Assembly: GCA_031413115.1 (NCBI GenBank)
Contig: JANOEH010000228.1
Span: 1 to 14,784, forward strand
DNA length: 14,784 nucleotides
Source: JANPEF01 sp031413115
GTDB lineage: Bacteria; Eisenbacteria; RBG-16-71-46; DASYSL01
Direction: 5' to 3'
Below the pieces are notes generated by a model, which ran no database searches, was not told the DNA's origin, and saw nothing but the letters and a program-made list of their open reading frames with translations. Numbering within the stretch: position 1 is the first letter of the stretch; each line of letters begins with the position of its first letter. Shown piece by piece: positions 1-6,606 of this stretch. Made by a program: the position numbers and the translations under genes.

Positions 1-23
1 CACCCCCGCACCCCCGCACCACC

Positions 24-32
24 TGCTACACT
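24..32 (+). promoter_or_regulatory. possible extended -10 promoter for the surface-protein gene
   Basis: The sequence TGCTACACT matches the extended -10 pattern TGnTAnnnT, and TACACT shares four of six bases with TATAAT. It lies about 57 bases upstream of the ATG at 90. The -35 position would fall in the C-rich tract at the window start, which includes two copies of CACCCCCG, so no -35 box can be judged. This is a weak, purely visual call. Confidence 0.22.
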
Positions 33-89
33 CGTGGCCCTCGTGCAAACCTCCCCCCTTGATTCGAGGCCTTACTCGGAGACCCCGCC

Positions 90-2714
90 ATGCGTCCGCC
101 CTTGCTGCGTCTGCTTTCTATTGTGGTCGCGGCTTGCGCGATCGTGATGGCCGTCGCCTCTCCCGCTCATTCCGTCGAGTACCGCTGGACGCCGGTGGGG
201 CCGAACACCTGGCCGGCTCCGGGGAACTGGACGCCTACGCGCACGGTGCCGGATGTGACCGATCGGCTCGTGTTCGACAGCGGGACCAGTATTCAGGCGA
301 CCGGTGTGCCGAACGAGACCATCGCCCAGCTGGTGGTCGTGAACGGGACCAGGATCATTCTCAACGCGGCCAGTTCCGGAAACGTGCTGACCCTCGCCGG
401 GGACACGGGGCCAGACCTCGAGATCACCGGGGGCTCGACTCTGTCCCTCGCCGGCCCGAATGCTCTCCTGGTCAACCTCGGAACGGGGGCGACGGGCGCG
501 ATCGCCGGGGGCCTCCGTGCGATCGGTGGGGGGCCACGGTTGCAGGCGCTCGACGCGGATGCGATCGCGTTCAGCTCAGGCGGTTTCGCTTCGTCCGAGA
601 CGGGCTTCACCGGGAACCTCTTCGGCACGGGGGCGGGGGCCAGCGCTCTCAACTCGGTGCGCTTTCAGGCCGGTTCGGTGTACGCGCAGGCCGCGGGTGC
701 CAATCCCTTCGCCGCGGGCCAGCCTTCGTCGGTCGTGATCTTCGAGCCGGGCAGCCTTTTTCGCCTGGACGCGAGCATCTCGCCATCGATTTCGGGTCGC
801 ACGTACGCGAACTTCGAGTACAACGGCCCGGGGAGCGCGATCGGTTCGGGAACATCGGCGTGCACCATCGACAGCATCGTCGTCAACTCGGGGACGCTCG
901 GACTCGAGACGAACGGAATGAACGGGATCCTCAACCTGCGGGGCTCGGTGCGGGTGCGCCCCGGCGCACAGCTCAACCTGGGCCCGATCAGCAGTGGCGG
1001 GGTGAACTACAGGCTCAATGGCGCGGTGGCGCAGGCCCTGATCGATTCGAGTGGGAACTCGATCAGCAACCCCGGGATCAACATCCGGCCGACGGTGACC
1101 CTCACGATCGACAACCCGGCGGGGATCATGTCCGACGGCGGGGTCGGCACCATCACGGTCCCGGGCACGCTCGAGTTCGTCCAGGGGATCGCCACCCTGA
1201 CCCTGCGCGAGGCGCTCACCGGCACGACGATCGGCGGCTCGGCTGCGACGGGGTGGATCAACGGCCGGATCACCGCCTACAACCTGCTCCCGTCGAACTC
1301 GACGCACACGTTCCCGATCGGGACCGCGACGGCCTACCTGCCCGTCGATCTCACGGTGCACGGGATGACGGACTCGATCAGCACCGGGGCTCTGGTGCAC
1401 TCGGATGTCGCGTTCAACCCGACCTACTTCCTGGGCAGCCAGCTCGACACGACGAAGCTGGTCACGCAGAGCTGGCTGGTCGCGCTCCTCGACACGCTGG
1501 CGTGGACGAACTTCGACGCGGTCATGCACTTCGGCCCCGGCGACTACGGCGCGGGCGCCGATCCCAACAGCTTCGTCGCGCGCAAGCAGTCGTATCGCGT
1601 CGGCGCGAACACTGCGGCCGACTTCCAGTGGCGCACGGCTCCGACCGGAAGCGTCACCGCGACGAGTCACCAGGTCGTCGGCGTGACGCGGCGCATCCCC
1701 AGCAACACGAACTTTAACTTCGCCATCGGTGAGCCGACCGAAGTGCGGATCTCCGTGCTCGATGCCGCGATCGCCGAGGATGTCCCCGCGCTGCGCACGC
1801 GGGACCTGCCCTCGCTGAACGTGGGGAACACGGTCTCGATGCGCGTCGTCCTGTCCGAGGGCGCGACCGACCCGGTGGCCGTCGACTACCAGACGTCCAG
1901 CGGCACGGCGACCCAGGGGGTGGACTTCGGCGGCACGGGCGGCACGATCTCGTTCGCCGAGGGCGACACGGCGTTCGTGATCCACGTGCCGATCACCGGT
2001 GACAACGACCCCGAGAACAACGAGACGTTCACGCTCACCCTGTCGGATGCGTTCCGCGCCGTACTCGACCGGGACGTGGCCACGGGAACGATTCTCGACG
2101 ACGACGACGTCACGCCGCCGAGCGTGTCCGTGCTCGCGCCCAACGGGGGGGAGACGGTGCTCGAGGGGGCCAGCGTCGACCTCGAGTGGCTGGCCACCGA
2201 CAACGTCGTCGTCAACGCCGTGGACCTGTTCCTCTCGCGCGACGATGGGGCGACCTACGAGCCGATCGCGGCCGGGCTGCCGAATACCGGGAGCTTCGCC
2301 TGGATCGTAACCGCGCCGCTGACGCCGCTGGCGCGCTTCAAGGCCGTCGCGGCGGATCATCGCCTGCAGCTGGGGGAGGACGCGAGCGATGCCGTGTGGG
2401 CGATCTCGGATGCGACCGGCGTCGAGCCCGTGATTCCAGTGGCGTTCGCGTTCGATCTCGCGTCGGCGAACCCGTCGCGCGGTACGAGCCGCATTCGCTA
2501 CGCGCTGCCGCGCGATCAGCATGTGCGGCTGACGATCATGGACGTGCGGGGTCGCGTCGTTGCCGTCCTGAAGAACGGCGACGAAGTCGCGGGCCTGCAC
2601 GAGGTCGCGTGGGAAGGCCGCACCGGCGGGGGAGCGGCGCCGGCGGGCATCTACTTCGTGAGCTTCCGGAGCGAGGAATGGTCGGCGCAGCGGAGGATCG
2701 TGCGCCTGCGTTGA
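90..2714 (+). CDS. exported surface protein with Calx-beta, Ig-like and FlgD-like C-terminal domains
   Basis: The protein has 874 residues and is predicted to be exported to the cell surface or medium. Residues 1-28 form a signal peptide (basic start, hydrophobic IVVAACAIVMAVA, cleavage near AHS). Residues 29-550 are Gly/Ser/Thr/Asn-rich beta-strand sequence with few charges, opening with W-x-PGNW motifs like those of large beta-helical surface proteins. No enzyme motif was recognised there. Residues about 555-673 form a Calx-beta domain (VDYQTSSGTAT, VDF, ITGDND, NETFTLTL, GTILDDDD) with acidic calcium-type ligands. Residues 676-775 look like an Ig/fibronectin-like module starting APNGGETV. 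Residues 788-874 match the FlgD-Ig/Por-type C-terminal domain (ANPSRGTSRIRYALP, MDVRGR, HEVAWEG, APAGIYFV). Such domains are sorting signals in type IX secretors, but no secretion gene is present here. The ATG at 90 follows a GGAGA at 78-82, 7 bases upstream, and directly precedes the signal peptide. The role is unknown; adhesion or surface coating is a guess. Confidence 0.88.
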   Translation: MRPPLLRLLSIVVAACAIVMAVASPAHSVEYRWTPVGPNTWPAPGNWTPTRTVPDVTDRLVFDSGTSIQATGVPNETIAQLVVVNGTRIILNAASSGNVLTLAGDTGPDLEITGGSTLSLAGPNALLVNLGTGATGAIAGGLRAIGGGPRLQALDADAIAFSSGGFASSETGFTGNLFGTGAGASALNSVRFQAGSVYAQAAGANPFAAGQPSSVVIFEPGSLFRLDASISPSISGRTYANFEYNGPGSAIGSGTSACTIDSIVVNSGTLGLETNGMNGILNLRGSVRVRPGAQLNLGPISSGGVNYRLNGAVAQALIDSSGNSISNPGINIRPTVTLTIDNPAGIMSDGGVGTITVPGTLEFVQGIATLTLREALTGTTIGGSAATGWINGRITAYNLLPSNSTHTFPIGTATAYLPVDLTVHGMTDSISTGALVHSDVAFNPTYFLGSQLDTTKLVTQSWLVALLDTLAWTNFDAVMHFGPGDYGAGADPNSFVARKQSYRVGANTAADFQWRTAPTGSVTATSHQVVGVTRRIPSNTNFNFAIGEPTEVRISVLDAAIAEDVPALRTRDLPSLNVGNTVSMRVVLSEGATDPVAVDYQTSSGTATQGVDFGGTGGTISFAEGDTAFVIHVPITGDNDPENNETFTLTLSDAFRAVLDRDVATGTILDDDDVTPPSVSVLAPNGGETVLEGASVDLEWLATDNVVVNAVDLFLSRDDGATYEPIAAGLPNTGSFAWIVTAPLTPLARFKAVAADHRLQLGEDASDAVWAISDATGVEPVIPVAFAFDLASANPSRGTSRIRYALPRDQHVRLTIMDVRGRVVAVLKNGDEVAGLHEVAWEGRTGGGAAPAGIYFVSFRSEEWSAQRRIVRLR

Positions 2715-2718
2715 GACT

Positions 2719-4050
2719 TCAGCGCGTGATCGGCGCGTGCCCTGACGTCAGCAGGACGTCGGCGTGCGCGCCGGTCGCAAGCTGGTCCCGATCCGGCTCC
2801 ACGACGGCCAGTCCCGTCGCCTTGAGCACCGAGCTCACCGCGCCGCTCGATTGCGTCCCGGTGAGCCACGCGCGGTAGGGCGCGCCCAGGCGCGCGGTGT
2901 CCTCGGCCGACAGCGCCTCCAGGCGCACGCGCAGGAAATCGCGCCGGCCGAGCTTCGATCCGACCGCCTCGCCCATCACGGCGCGCACGAAGGGGCGATC
3001 GAGCGAGGAGCGCCCGAGCATCCTCCAGATCGCGGGCCGCACCAGCATCTCGAAGACGATCGCCGATGAGACGGGATTGCCGGGCAGCCCAAAGAAGAGC
3101 TTTCCGCCTTCGAGCACGCCGAACGCCTGGGGCTGGCCGGGGCGCATCCCGACGCGCCAGAGTTCCACGGTTGGGAGGTCGGCGAGTGCCTGCTTCACCG
3201 GGTCGAAGTCGCCGGCCGAGACGCCGCCGATGGAGATGATGACGTCGCAGTGGTCCTTGACGCGCTCGATGGCCGCGCCGACCGCGGTCGGATCGTCGGC
3301 CAGGTGCCAGGTGGGGCCGGGCTCGGCGCCGGCGGCGCGCACAAGGGCGCGCATCATGTGCAGGTTCGAGTCGCGCACCTGGCCGGGCTTGATCTCGGTG
3401 CCCGGGCCGATCAGCTCGTTGCCGGTCGAGAGGATCGCCACGCGCGGCACGATCGCGACGTCGGCGGTGGGGTGGCCCAGCGCGGCCATCACCGCGATCA
3501 CGCCGGCGTCGACGACCGCTCCCGACTCGATGAGGCGTTCGCCGACGGCGAAGTCCTCGCCGGCGGGGCGGACGTTCTCGCCGGGGCGCACGGGGGCGAA
3601 GATCACGACGGTGTCGCCGGGGTCCGCGATCGGTCCGCCGAGCACGCCGTCGGGATCCTCCGCGGCGTTGGAAGTCCGCCACGCCGAGGTGCGCTCGATC
3701 GGCACCACCGCGTCCGCGCCGGCGGGGATCACCGCGCCGGTCATGATGCGGATGGCCTCGCCGCGGCCGACCGCGGCCGACGCGACGCTGCCCGCGCCGA
3801 TCGTCTCGAGCACGCGCAGCGTGACGGGCGACTCGGGCGATGCGCCTGCAAGCGAAGCCGAAGCCACCGCGAACCCATCCATTGCCGAGTTGGCGAACGG
3901 CGGGAACGGCTCGTCGGCGACGATCGCCTCGCGCAGGGTGCGGCCGAAGGCGTCGTCGAGGGGAAGCGTCTCGATGGGAAGTTCGTGTTGCCGCGCGGCG
4001 CGCAGGACGGTCGCCAGCGCCTCGTCGAACGGGAGGAAACGCCGGCTCAT
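2719..4050 (-). CDS. moeA: molybdopterin molybdenumtransferase MoeA
   Basis: MoeA inserts molybdate into adenylylated molybdopterin, the last common step of molybdenum-cofactor synthesis, in the cytoplasm. From the ATG at 4050 the protein has 443 residues, slightly longer than the usual roughly 410. Hallmarks are visible: PPFANSAMDGFAV near residues 50-62, IMTGAVIPAGAD at 102-113, STGNEL at 208-213, SIGGVSAGDFD at 273-283 (MoCF_biosynth domain), and GLPGNPVSS at 321-329. The C-terminal MoeA domain IV follows and includes SSGAVSSVLKATGLAVV. A longer reading to 4116 exists, but the ATG at 4050 overlaps the moaC stop as ATGA, so translational coupling supports this start. It forms an operon with moaC. 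The stop lies 4 bases from the stop of the convergent surface-protein gene. The family assignment is secure. Confidence 0.95.
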   Translation of the reverse strand: MSRRFLPFDEALATVLRAARQHELPIETLPLDDAFGRTLREAIVADEPFPPFANSAMDGFAVASASLAGASPESPVTLRVLETIGAGSVASAAVGRGEAIRIMTGAVIPAGADAVVPIERTSAWRTSNAAEDPDGVLGGPIADPGDTVVIFAPVRPGENVRPAGEDFAVGERLIESGAVVDAGVIAVMAALGHPTADVAIVPRVAILSTGNELIGPGTEIKPGQVRDSNLHMMRALVRAAGAEPGPTWHLADDPTAVGAAIERVKDHCDVIISIGGVSAGDFDPVKQALADLPTVELWRVGMRPGQPQAFGVLEGGKLFFGLPGNPVSSAIVFEMLVRPAIWRMLGRSSLDRPFVRAVMGEAVGSKLGRRDFLRVRLEALSAEDTARLGAPYRAWLTGTQSSGAVSSVLKATGLAVVEPDRDQLATGAHADVLLTSGHAPITR

Positions 4051-4640
4051 GACGTGGCGCCAGCCACCGCGTCGGCGCGCTGCCAGGTGCCGCTCCGGCC
4101 GCCCTTCTTCTCCCACAGTGCGATCTCGCCGATGACCATGCCGCGGTCGATGGCTTTCAGCATGTCGTAGACGGTGAGGGCGCAGACGGCGACGGCGGTG
4201 AGCGCCTCCATCTCGACGCCGGTGCGGCCGTTGGTGGCGACGCGGACCTCGATCGCCAGCGACGGGCCGGCGTCGTCGAAGTCGTAGCGCACGTCGATGC
4301 CCTCGAGCGGAATCGAGTGCGCGAGCGGGATGAGCTCGGCGCAGCGCTTGGCGGCCTGGATCGCGGCGACTTGCGCCACGGTCAGCACGTCGCCCTTGGC
4401 GGCGGCGTGCGAGCGCAGCAGGGCGAGTGTGGCGGCGTGCATGAAGACCCGGCCGCGGGCGGTGGCTTCGCGCTGGGTGACGTCCTTGGTGCCGACGTCG
4501 ACCATGCGCGCCTTGCCGTGCTCGTCGAGGTGGGAGGGTTGCGCTTTGGCCGCGGCGCGCGCTCCGTGCGCGACCTTGCCCGAAGCCGCACGGGGCACGG
4601 CTTTCTTCGACTTCGGGCTGGGGCGGCGGGAGGTTGGCAT
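4047..4640 (-). CDS. moaC: cyclic pyranopterin monophosphate synthase MoaC
   Basis: MoaC works with MoaA to convert GTP (via 3',8-cyclo-7,8-dihydro-GTP) to cyclic pyranopterin monophosphate, the first step of molybdenum-cofactor synthesis. The 197-residue protein has an unusual basic, Ala/Lys-rich extension of about 35 residues before the canonical start HLDEHGKARMVDVG. Catalytic positions known from E. coli are present: the Lys in AKGDV (K82, equivalent to K51) and the Asp in VYDM (D159, equivalent to D128). AIQAAKRCAELIPLAH and GVEMEALTAV are also conserved. An upstream in-frame TTG at 4676 would extend the reading, but it coincides with a -35 box. The ATG at 4640 is preferred, although it lacks a Shine-Dalgarno sequence (see the promoter entry). 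It overlaps moeA by 4 bases. No moaA, moaE or moaD lies in the window. Confidence 0.95.
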   Translation of the reverse strand: MPTSRRPSPKSKKAVPRAASGKVAHGARAAAKAQPSHLDEHGKARMVDVGTKDVTQREATARGRVFMHAATLALLRSHAAAKGDVLTVAQVAAIQAAKRCAELIPLAHSIPLEGIDVRYDFDDAGPSLAIEVRVATNGRTGVEMEALTAVAVCALTVYDMLKAIDRGMVIGEIALWEKKGGRSGTWQRADAVAGATS

Positions 4641-4647
4641 CGCGGCG

Positions 4648-4676
4648 AGATTAGGGGAGTGCCTCTGGGGTGTCAA
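4648..4676 (-). promoter_or_regulatory. sigma70-type promoter for moaC-moeA, apparently leaderless
   Basis: On the minus strand TTGACA (4676-4671) is a perfect -35 box. It is followed by a 17-base spacer and TAATCT (4653-4648), which keeps the most conserved first, second and last -10 bases. Only seven bases separate the -10 from the moaC ATG at 4640, so transcription would begin at or next to the start codon. No ribosome-binding site is visible there, which is consistent with a leaderless message. The promoter is inferred from pattern only. Confidence 0.5.
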
Positions 4677-4681
4677 ACGCG
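4670..4681. repeat. 12-bp direct repeat, copy 1, flanking the hicBA region
   Basis: GTGTCAAACGCG occurs here and again, exactly, at 5683-5694. The two copies bracket hicA, hicB and the low-GC spacer beyond hicB. This copy overlaps the -35 box of moaC. A 12-base match alone could be chance in a 14.8-kb window, but its placement around a compositionally distinct island makes it worth noting. Confidence 0.4.
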
Positions 4682-4701
4682 GGGCGTTCCGAATCCGTTC
4701 T

Positions 4702-4986
4702 CTAGGACCGCAGGCCGATCTTCCTTGCCGTCGCCTTGGTCGCGCCGTAGAACTGCTCCCGACTGAAGCCCGACTGCCGAATCATGCTCTTGATGATGGC
4801 TTCCCAGAACTCCCTGGGCCCGGTGTCCAGCGTGACCAGCCGCCGGGGATGCTCCTCCGACGCGGCACGTTCATACTGCTCGTGCGAACCGCTGGTCTGT
4901 CGGGAGGGAAGCTTGACGAAGCCCAGCGCAATGAGGATTCCGCGGACTTCGGTCGGGGTCAGCGGGGGATGGCCGCGCCGCCCCAT
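4702..4986 (-). CDS. hicA: HicA-like type II toxin (mRNA interferase family)
   Basis: HicA toxins are small double-stranded-RNA-binding-fold proteins that cleave mRNA and are neutralised by HicB. This 94-residue protein starts with LTPTEVRGILIALGFVKLP, matching the first helix and strand of the family. It then carries GSHEQYER around residues 33-40, with the catalytic-type His at H35. A strand (RLVTLDTG) and a helix ending in IKSMIRQSGFSREQF follow, corresponding to the usual LRSILKQAGLS ending. The C-terminal extension of about 15 residues (KATARKIGLRS) is longer than in typical 60-80-residue HicA. The ATG at 4986 lies 3 bases after the hicB stop, so translation is probably coupled. The gene order is antitoxin first, toxin second. 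The RNase activity is inferred from the family. Confidence 0.78.
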   Translation of the reverse strand: MGRRGHPPLTPTEVRGILIALGFVKLPSRQTSGSHEQYERAASEEHPRRLVTLDTGPREFWEAIIKSMIRQSGFSREQFYGATKATARKIGLRS

Positions 4987-4989
4987 CGA

Positions 4990-5418
4990 CTAGCAGTGGG
5001 CCAATCGGATGGTCGGGTTGGTGGTTTCCCCGGACATGACGGGGCGAAAGACGAGATGCTTGTGCCTCCCGTGCATTCGCTCGGAGACCCGTGCAAGCGC
5101 ACGAGTCCAGTGGTACCGGAATCGGTGACTCCGGGGCGACAGGCGCGGGACGAGGCCACGAACGTCACCACGGGCGAATGCCGCCTGAAGATAGTCGACC
5201 ATGGCCTCCTGAAGAGTGCCGATGGCCTCTTCCGGCGTACTTCCCTGCGAAAGCAGATCCAGGTCAATGCACTCCGCGACGAACTGCCCCGGGGCGCGCT
5301 CATAGCACCAAGCGCGCAAGGCGTGCTCCACCCGGCATTCGTTGCAGCGAAGAACGGGCACGCCAATCACAGGCTTGCCGCACTGGGGGCATCGTTCGAC
5401 GTTGCGCAGGTCGGTCAC
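4990..5418 (-). CDS. hicB: HicB-like antitoxin with N-terminal zinc ribbon
   Basis: The protein has 142 residues and is the presumed partner and neutraliser of the adjacent HicA-like toxin. Residues 10-28 contain CPQC and CNEC, a four-cysteine zinc ribbon. Residues about 38-80 match the HicB fold (WCYERAPGQFVAECIDLDL, then GSTPEEAIGTLQEAMVDYL). The usual C-terminal ribbon-helix-helix or helix-turn-helix DNA-binding domain is not recognisable. In its place is an Arg/His-rich tail (RSHRFRYHWTRALARVSERMHGRHK). The GTG start at 5418 is fixed by an excellent AGGAGG. Autoregulation would be expected from the family, but no operator was identified. A stand-alone HicB-domain protein is an alternative, though the 3-base gap to hicA favours a pair. 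Confidence 0.72.
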   Translation of the reverse strand: MTDLRNVERCPQCGKPVIGVPVLRCNECRVEHALRAWCYERAPGQFVAECIDLDLLSQGSTPEEAIGTLQEAMVDYLQAAFARGDVRGLVPRLSPRSHRFRYHWTRALARVSERMHGRHKHLVFRPVMSGETTNPTIRLAHC

Positions 5419-5424
5419 TTACTT

Positions 5425-5430
5425 CCTCCT
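5425..5430 (-). promoter_or_regulatory. ribosome binding site deciding the hicB start
   Basis: The minus strand reads AGGAGG followed by six bases (AAGTAA) and the GTG codon at 5418. This near-perfect Shine-Dalgarno sequence is the strongest in the window. It fixes a GTG rather than a later start for hicB. Confidence 0.75.
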
Positions 5431-5656
5431 GAGACGGCGGACTTCGTCCAGCCTCTCGGATGGTGCAGCCGGGGGCGATTCAAGAATATCGGAAGAACAG
5501 TGAAGAGGTGTGTGCGTCTTGTTCATCGTTCTCCAAGCCGTTGCCAAACATAGAGTTGGAGCTCGAACAGATTTCGTGGGTCATGGCCGCGAACGGGGCG
5601 ACGGCGACGCGTGAGTTCCGACGTTGGGGTGCCGCGGACAGCAATGGGGCGCCACC

Positions 5657-5686
5657 TTGACTCTCGGGAACGGCCGCCCGTAGTGT
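5657..5686 (+). promoter_or_regulatory. possible sigma70 promoter for the four-gene sensory operon
   Basis: TTGACT (5657-5662, five of six -35 bases) is followed by an 18-base spacer and TAGTGT (5681-5686). The latter keeps the first, second and last -10 bases. It would give a leader of roughly 75 bases before the TTG start at 5767. The -10 is poor, so confidence is limited. Confidence 0.35.
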
Positions 5687-5694
5687 CAAACGCG
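5683..5694. repeat. 12-bp direct repeat, copy 2, flanking the hicBA region
   Basis: This is an exact second copy of GTGTCAAACGCG, in the same orientation as the copy at 4670-4681. It lies at the far end of the low-GC interval and at the -10 region of the predicted operon promoter. Beyond the core, three of the next five bases also match. Confidence 0.4.
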
Positions 5695-5766
5695 CTGCGG
5701 CGCTCGGATGCGCCGCGTGTCCCGCGCCGGGGCCCGTCCGGCGTGCACGAGAGGAGCGACCTTCCC

Positions 5767-6606
5767 TTGTCGAACACACCCGCTGCGCCGGTGCCCTTCC
5801 CGGTCGGTTCGGTGCAGGGGGTCGCGAGCCGCGCCTGGGACCTGTGCCTGCGCCGCGATCCCATCGGACTCCTCGTCATCCCGTTCATCATCTTCTTCCC
5901 GGTCTACGTGTTCCTTACGTTGCTCGCCGAGGTCGTGCGTGACATCGAGCGCATCTCGCAGGAAGGGGTGCTGCTCGGCGCGGTGCTCGGCGTGCTGCCG
6001 CTGGTCGTCTTCGCCCGGGTGTTCGGCGAGGCGTGGATCCTCGTCCGCGCCGACGCGATCGCCCACGGCCGCCCGATCGGCTACGGCGAGACGTTCTCGC
6101 ACGCGCTGGGGCGCTCGTGGCACCTCGTCGTCGTCATGCTCGTGGTCTACGCGCTGGTGCAGGTCGGGATCTTCTTCTTCGTCATCCCGGGCATCATCGT
6201 GTGGGTGCTGTGCTCGTTCGCCAACCAGGCCGCCGTGCTCGGACCCGGCCGGCTGTTCGCCTCGATCCGCCAGAGCCGGGACCTGGTCGAGCACCAGGCC
6301 GGCGCGTGGCTCGGCATGGTGCTCTACTGGGTGATCGTGTTCGTCGGGCTCGGCATTCTCTCCGGCATCGTGCGCCAGACCATCGAGGGCCGCTGGCTCG
6401 GGCCCGATGGCGCGTTCCTCGCCGACCTCGCGCTTGGCCTGCCGCTCCAGCTCTGCCTGCTCGTGTTCACCACGAGCTGGACGCTGTTCTACCGCGAGAT
6501 CGAGGCGCGTCGGGCAAACCAGATCGCGGCGCACGCGGCGAAGGCGGCGGAGCACGCAGCGGCCGAGGCCGCGGAGCAGGTGCCCACGTCTTCGCACGGA
6601 CGATGA
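5767..6606 (+). CDS. multi-pass inner-membrane protein (YciC / GDPD membrane-domain-like)
   Basis: The 279-residue protein has about five to six hydrophobic segments, near residues 33-55, 68-92, 118-150 (probably two, broken at IPG), 180-202 and 219-242. It ends in an Ala/Glu-rich cytoplasmic tail of about 35 residues. The block VIPGIIVWVLCSFANQAAVLGPG followed by LFASIRQSRDLV resembles the signature of integral-membrane families such as YciC and the glycerophosphodiester-phosphodiesterase membrane domain. No catalytic residues were recognised, so the molecular function is unknown. I chose the TTG at 5767 because GAGAGGAG sits about 10 bases upstream and the protein then begins just before the first membrane helix. 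A longer in-frame reading back to 5611 is possible but its extra sequence is low-complexity. The stop overlaps the next gene as ATGA, making it the first gene of a four-gene operon. Confidence 0.72.
   Translation: MSNTPAAPVPFPVGSVQGVASRAWDLCLRRDPIGLLVIPFIIFFPVYVFLTLLAEVVRDIERISQEGVLLGAVLGVLPLVVFARVFGEAWILVRADAIAHGRPIGYGETFSHALGRSWHLVVVMLVVYALVQVGIFFFVIPGIIVWVLCSFANQAAVLGPGRLFASIRQSRDLVEHQAGAWLGMVLYWVIVFVGLGILSGIVRQTIEGRWLGPDGAFLADLALGLPLQLCLLVFTTSWTLFYREIEARRANQIAAHAAKAAEHAAAEAAEQVPTSSHGR

Larger units (their letters stand above)
5431..5766. other. intergenic spacer between divergent hicBA and the sensory operon
   Basis: This gene-poor stretch separates two divergent units. The part from about 5460 to 5600 is markedly less GC-rich than the neighbours; for example 5521-5580 has 30 G/C in 60 bases, against 46 in 60 at 6061-6120. 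A 66-codon open frame at 5460-5660 (+) has no Shine-Dalgarno sequence and no recognisable domain, and I do not call it a gene. The spacer holds a possible promoter at 5657-5686 and the second copy of the 12-bp repeat. No convincing hicB promoter was found. Confidence 0.6.

Noticed and set aside
1..20. CACCCCCG repeated twice at the window start
   Set aside because: Two copies of a C-rich octamer at the window edge are too short to interpret as a repeat array.
576..2600. Long minus-strand open frame of 674 codons opposite the surface-protein gene
   Set aside because: It is Arg/Asp/Gly/Val-rich with no domains, typical of an antisense shadow in GC-rich DNA. The plus-strand protein has a signal peptide and three recognisable domains.
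5460..5660. 66-codon plus-strand open frame between hicB and the sensory operon
   Set aside because: There is no ribosome-binding site, no domain, and it lies in the divergent promoter region.
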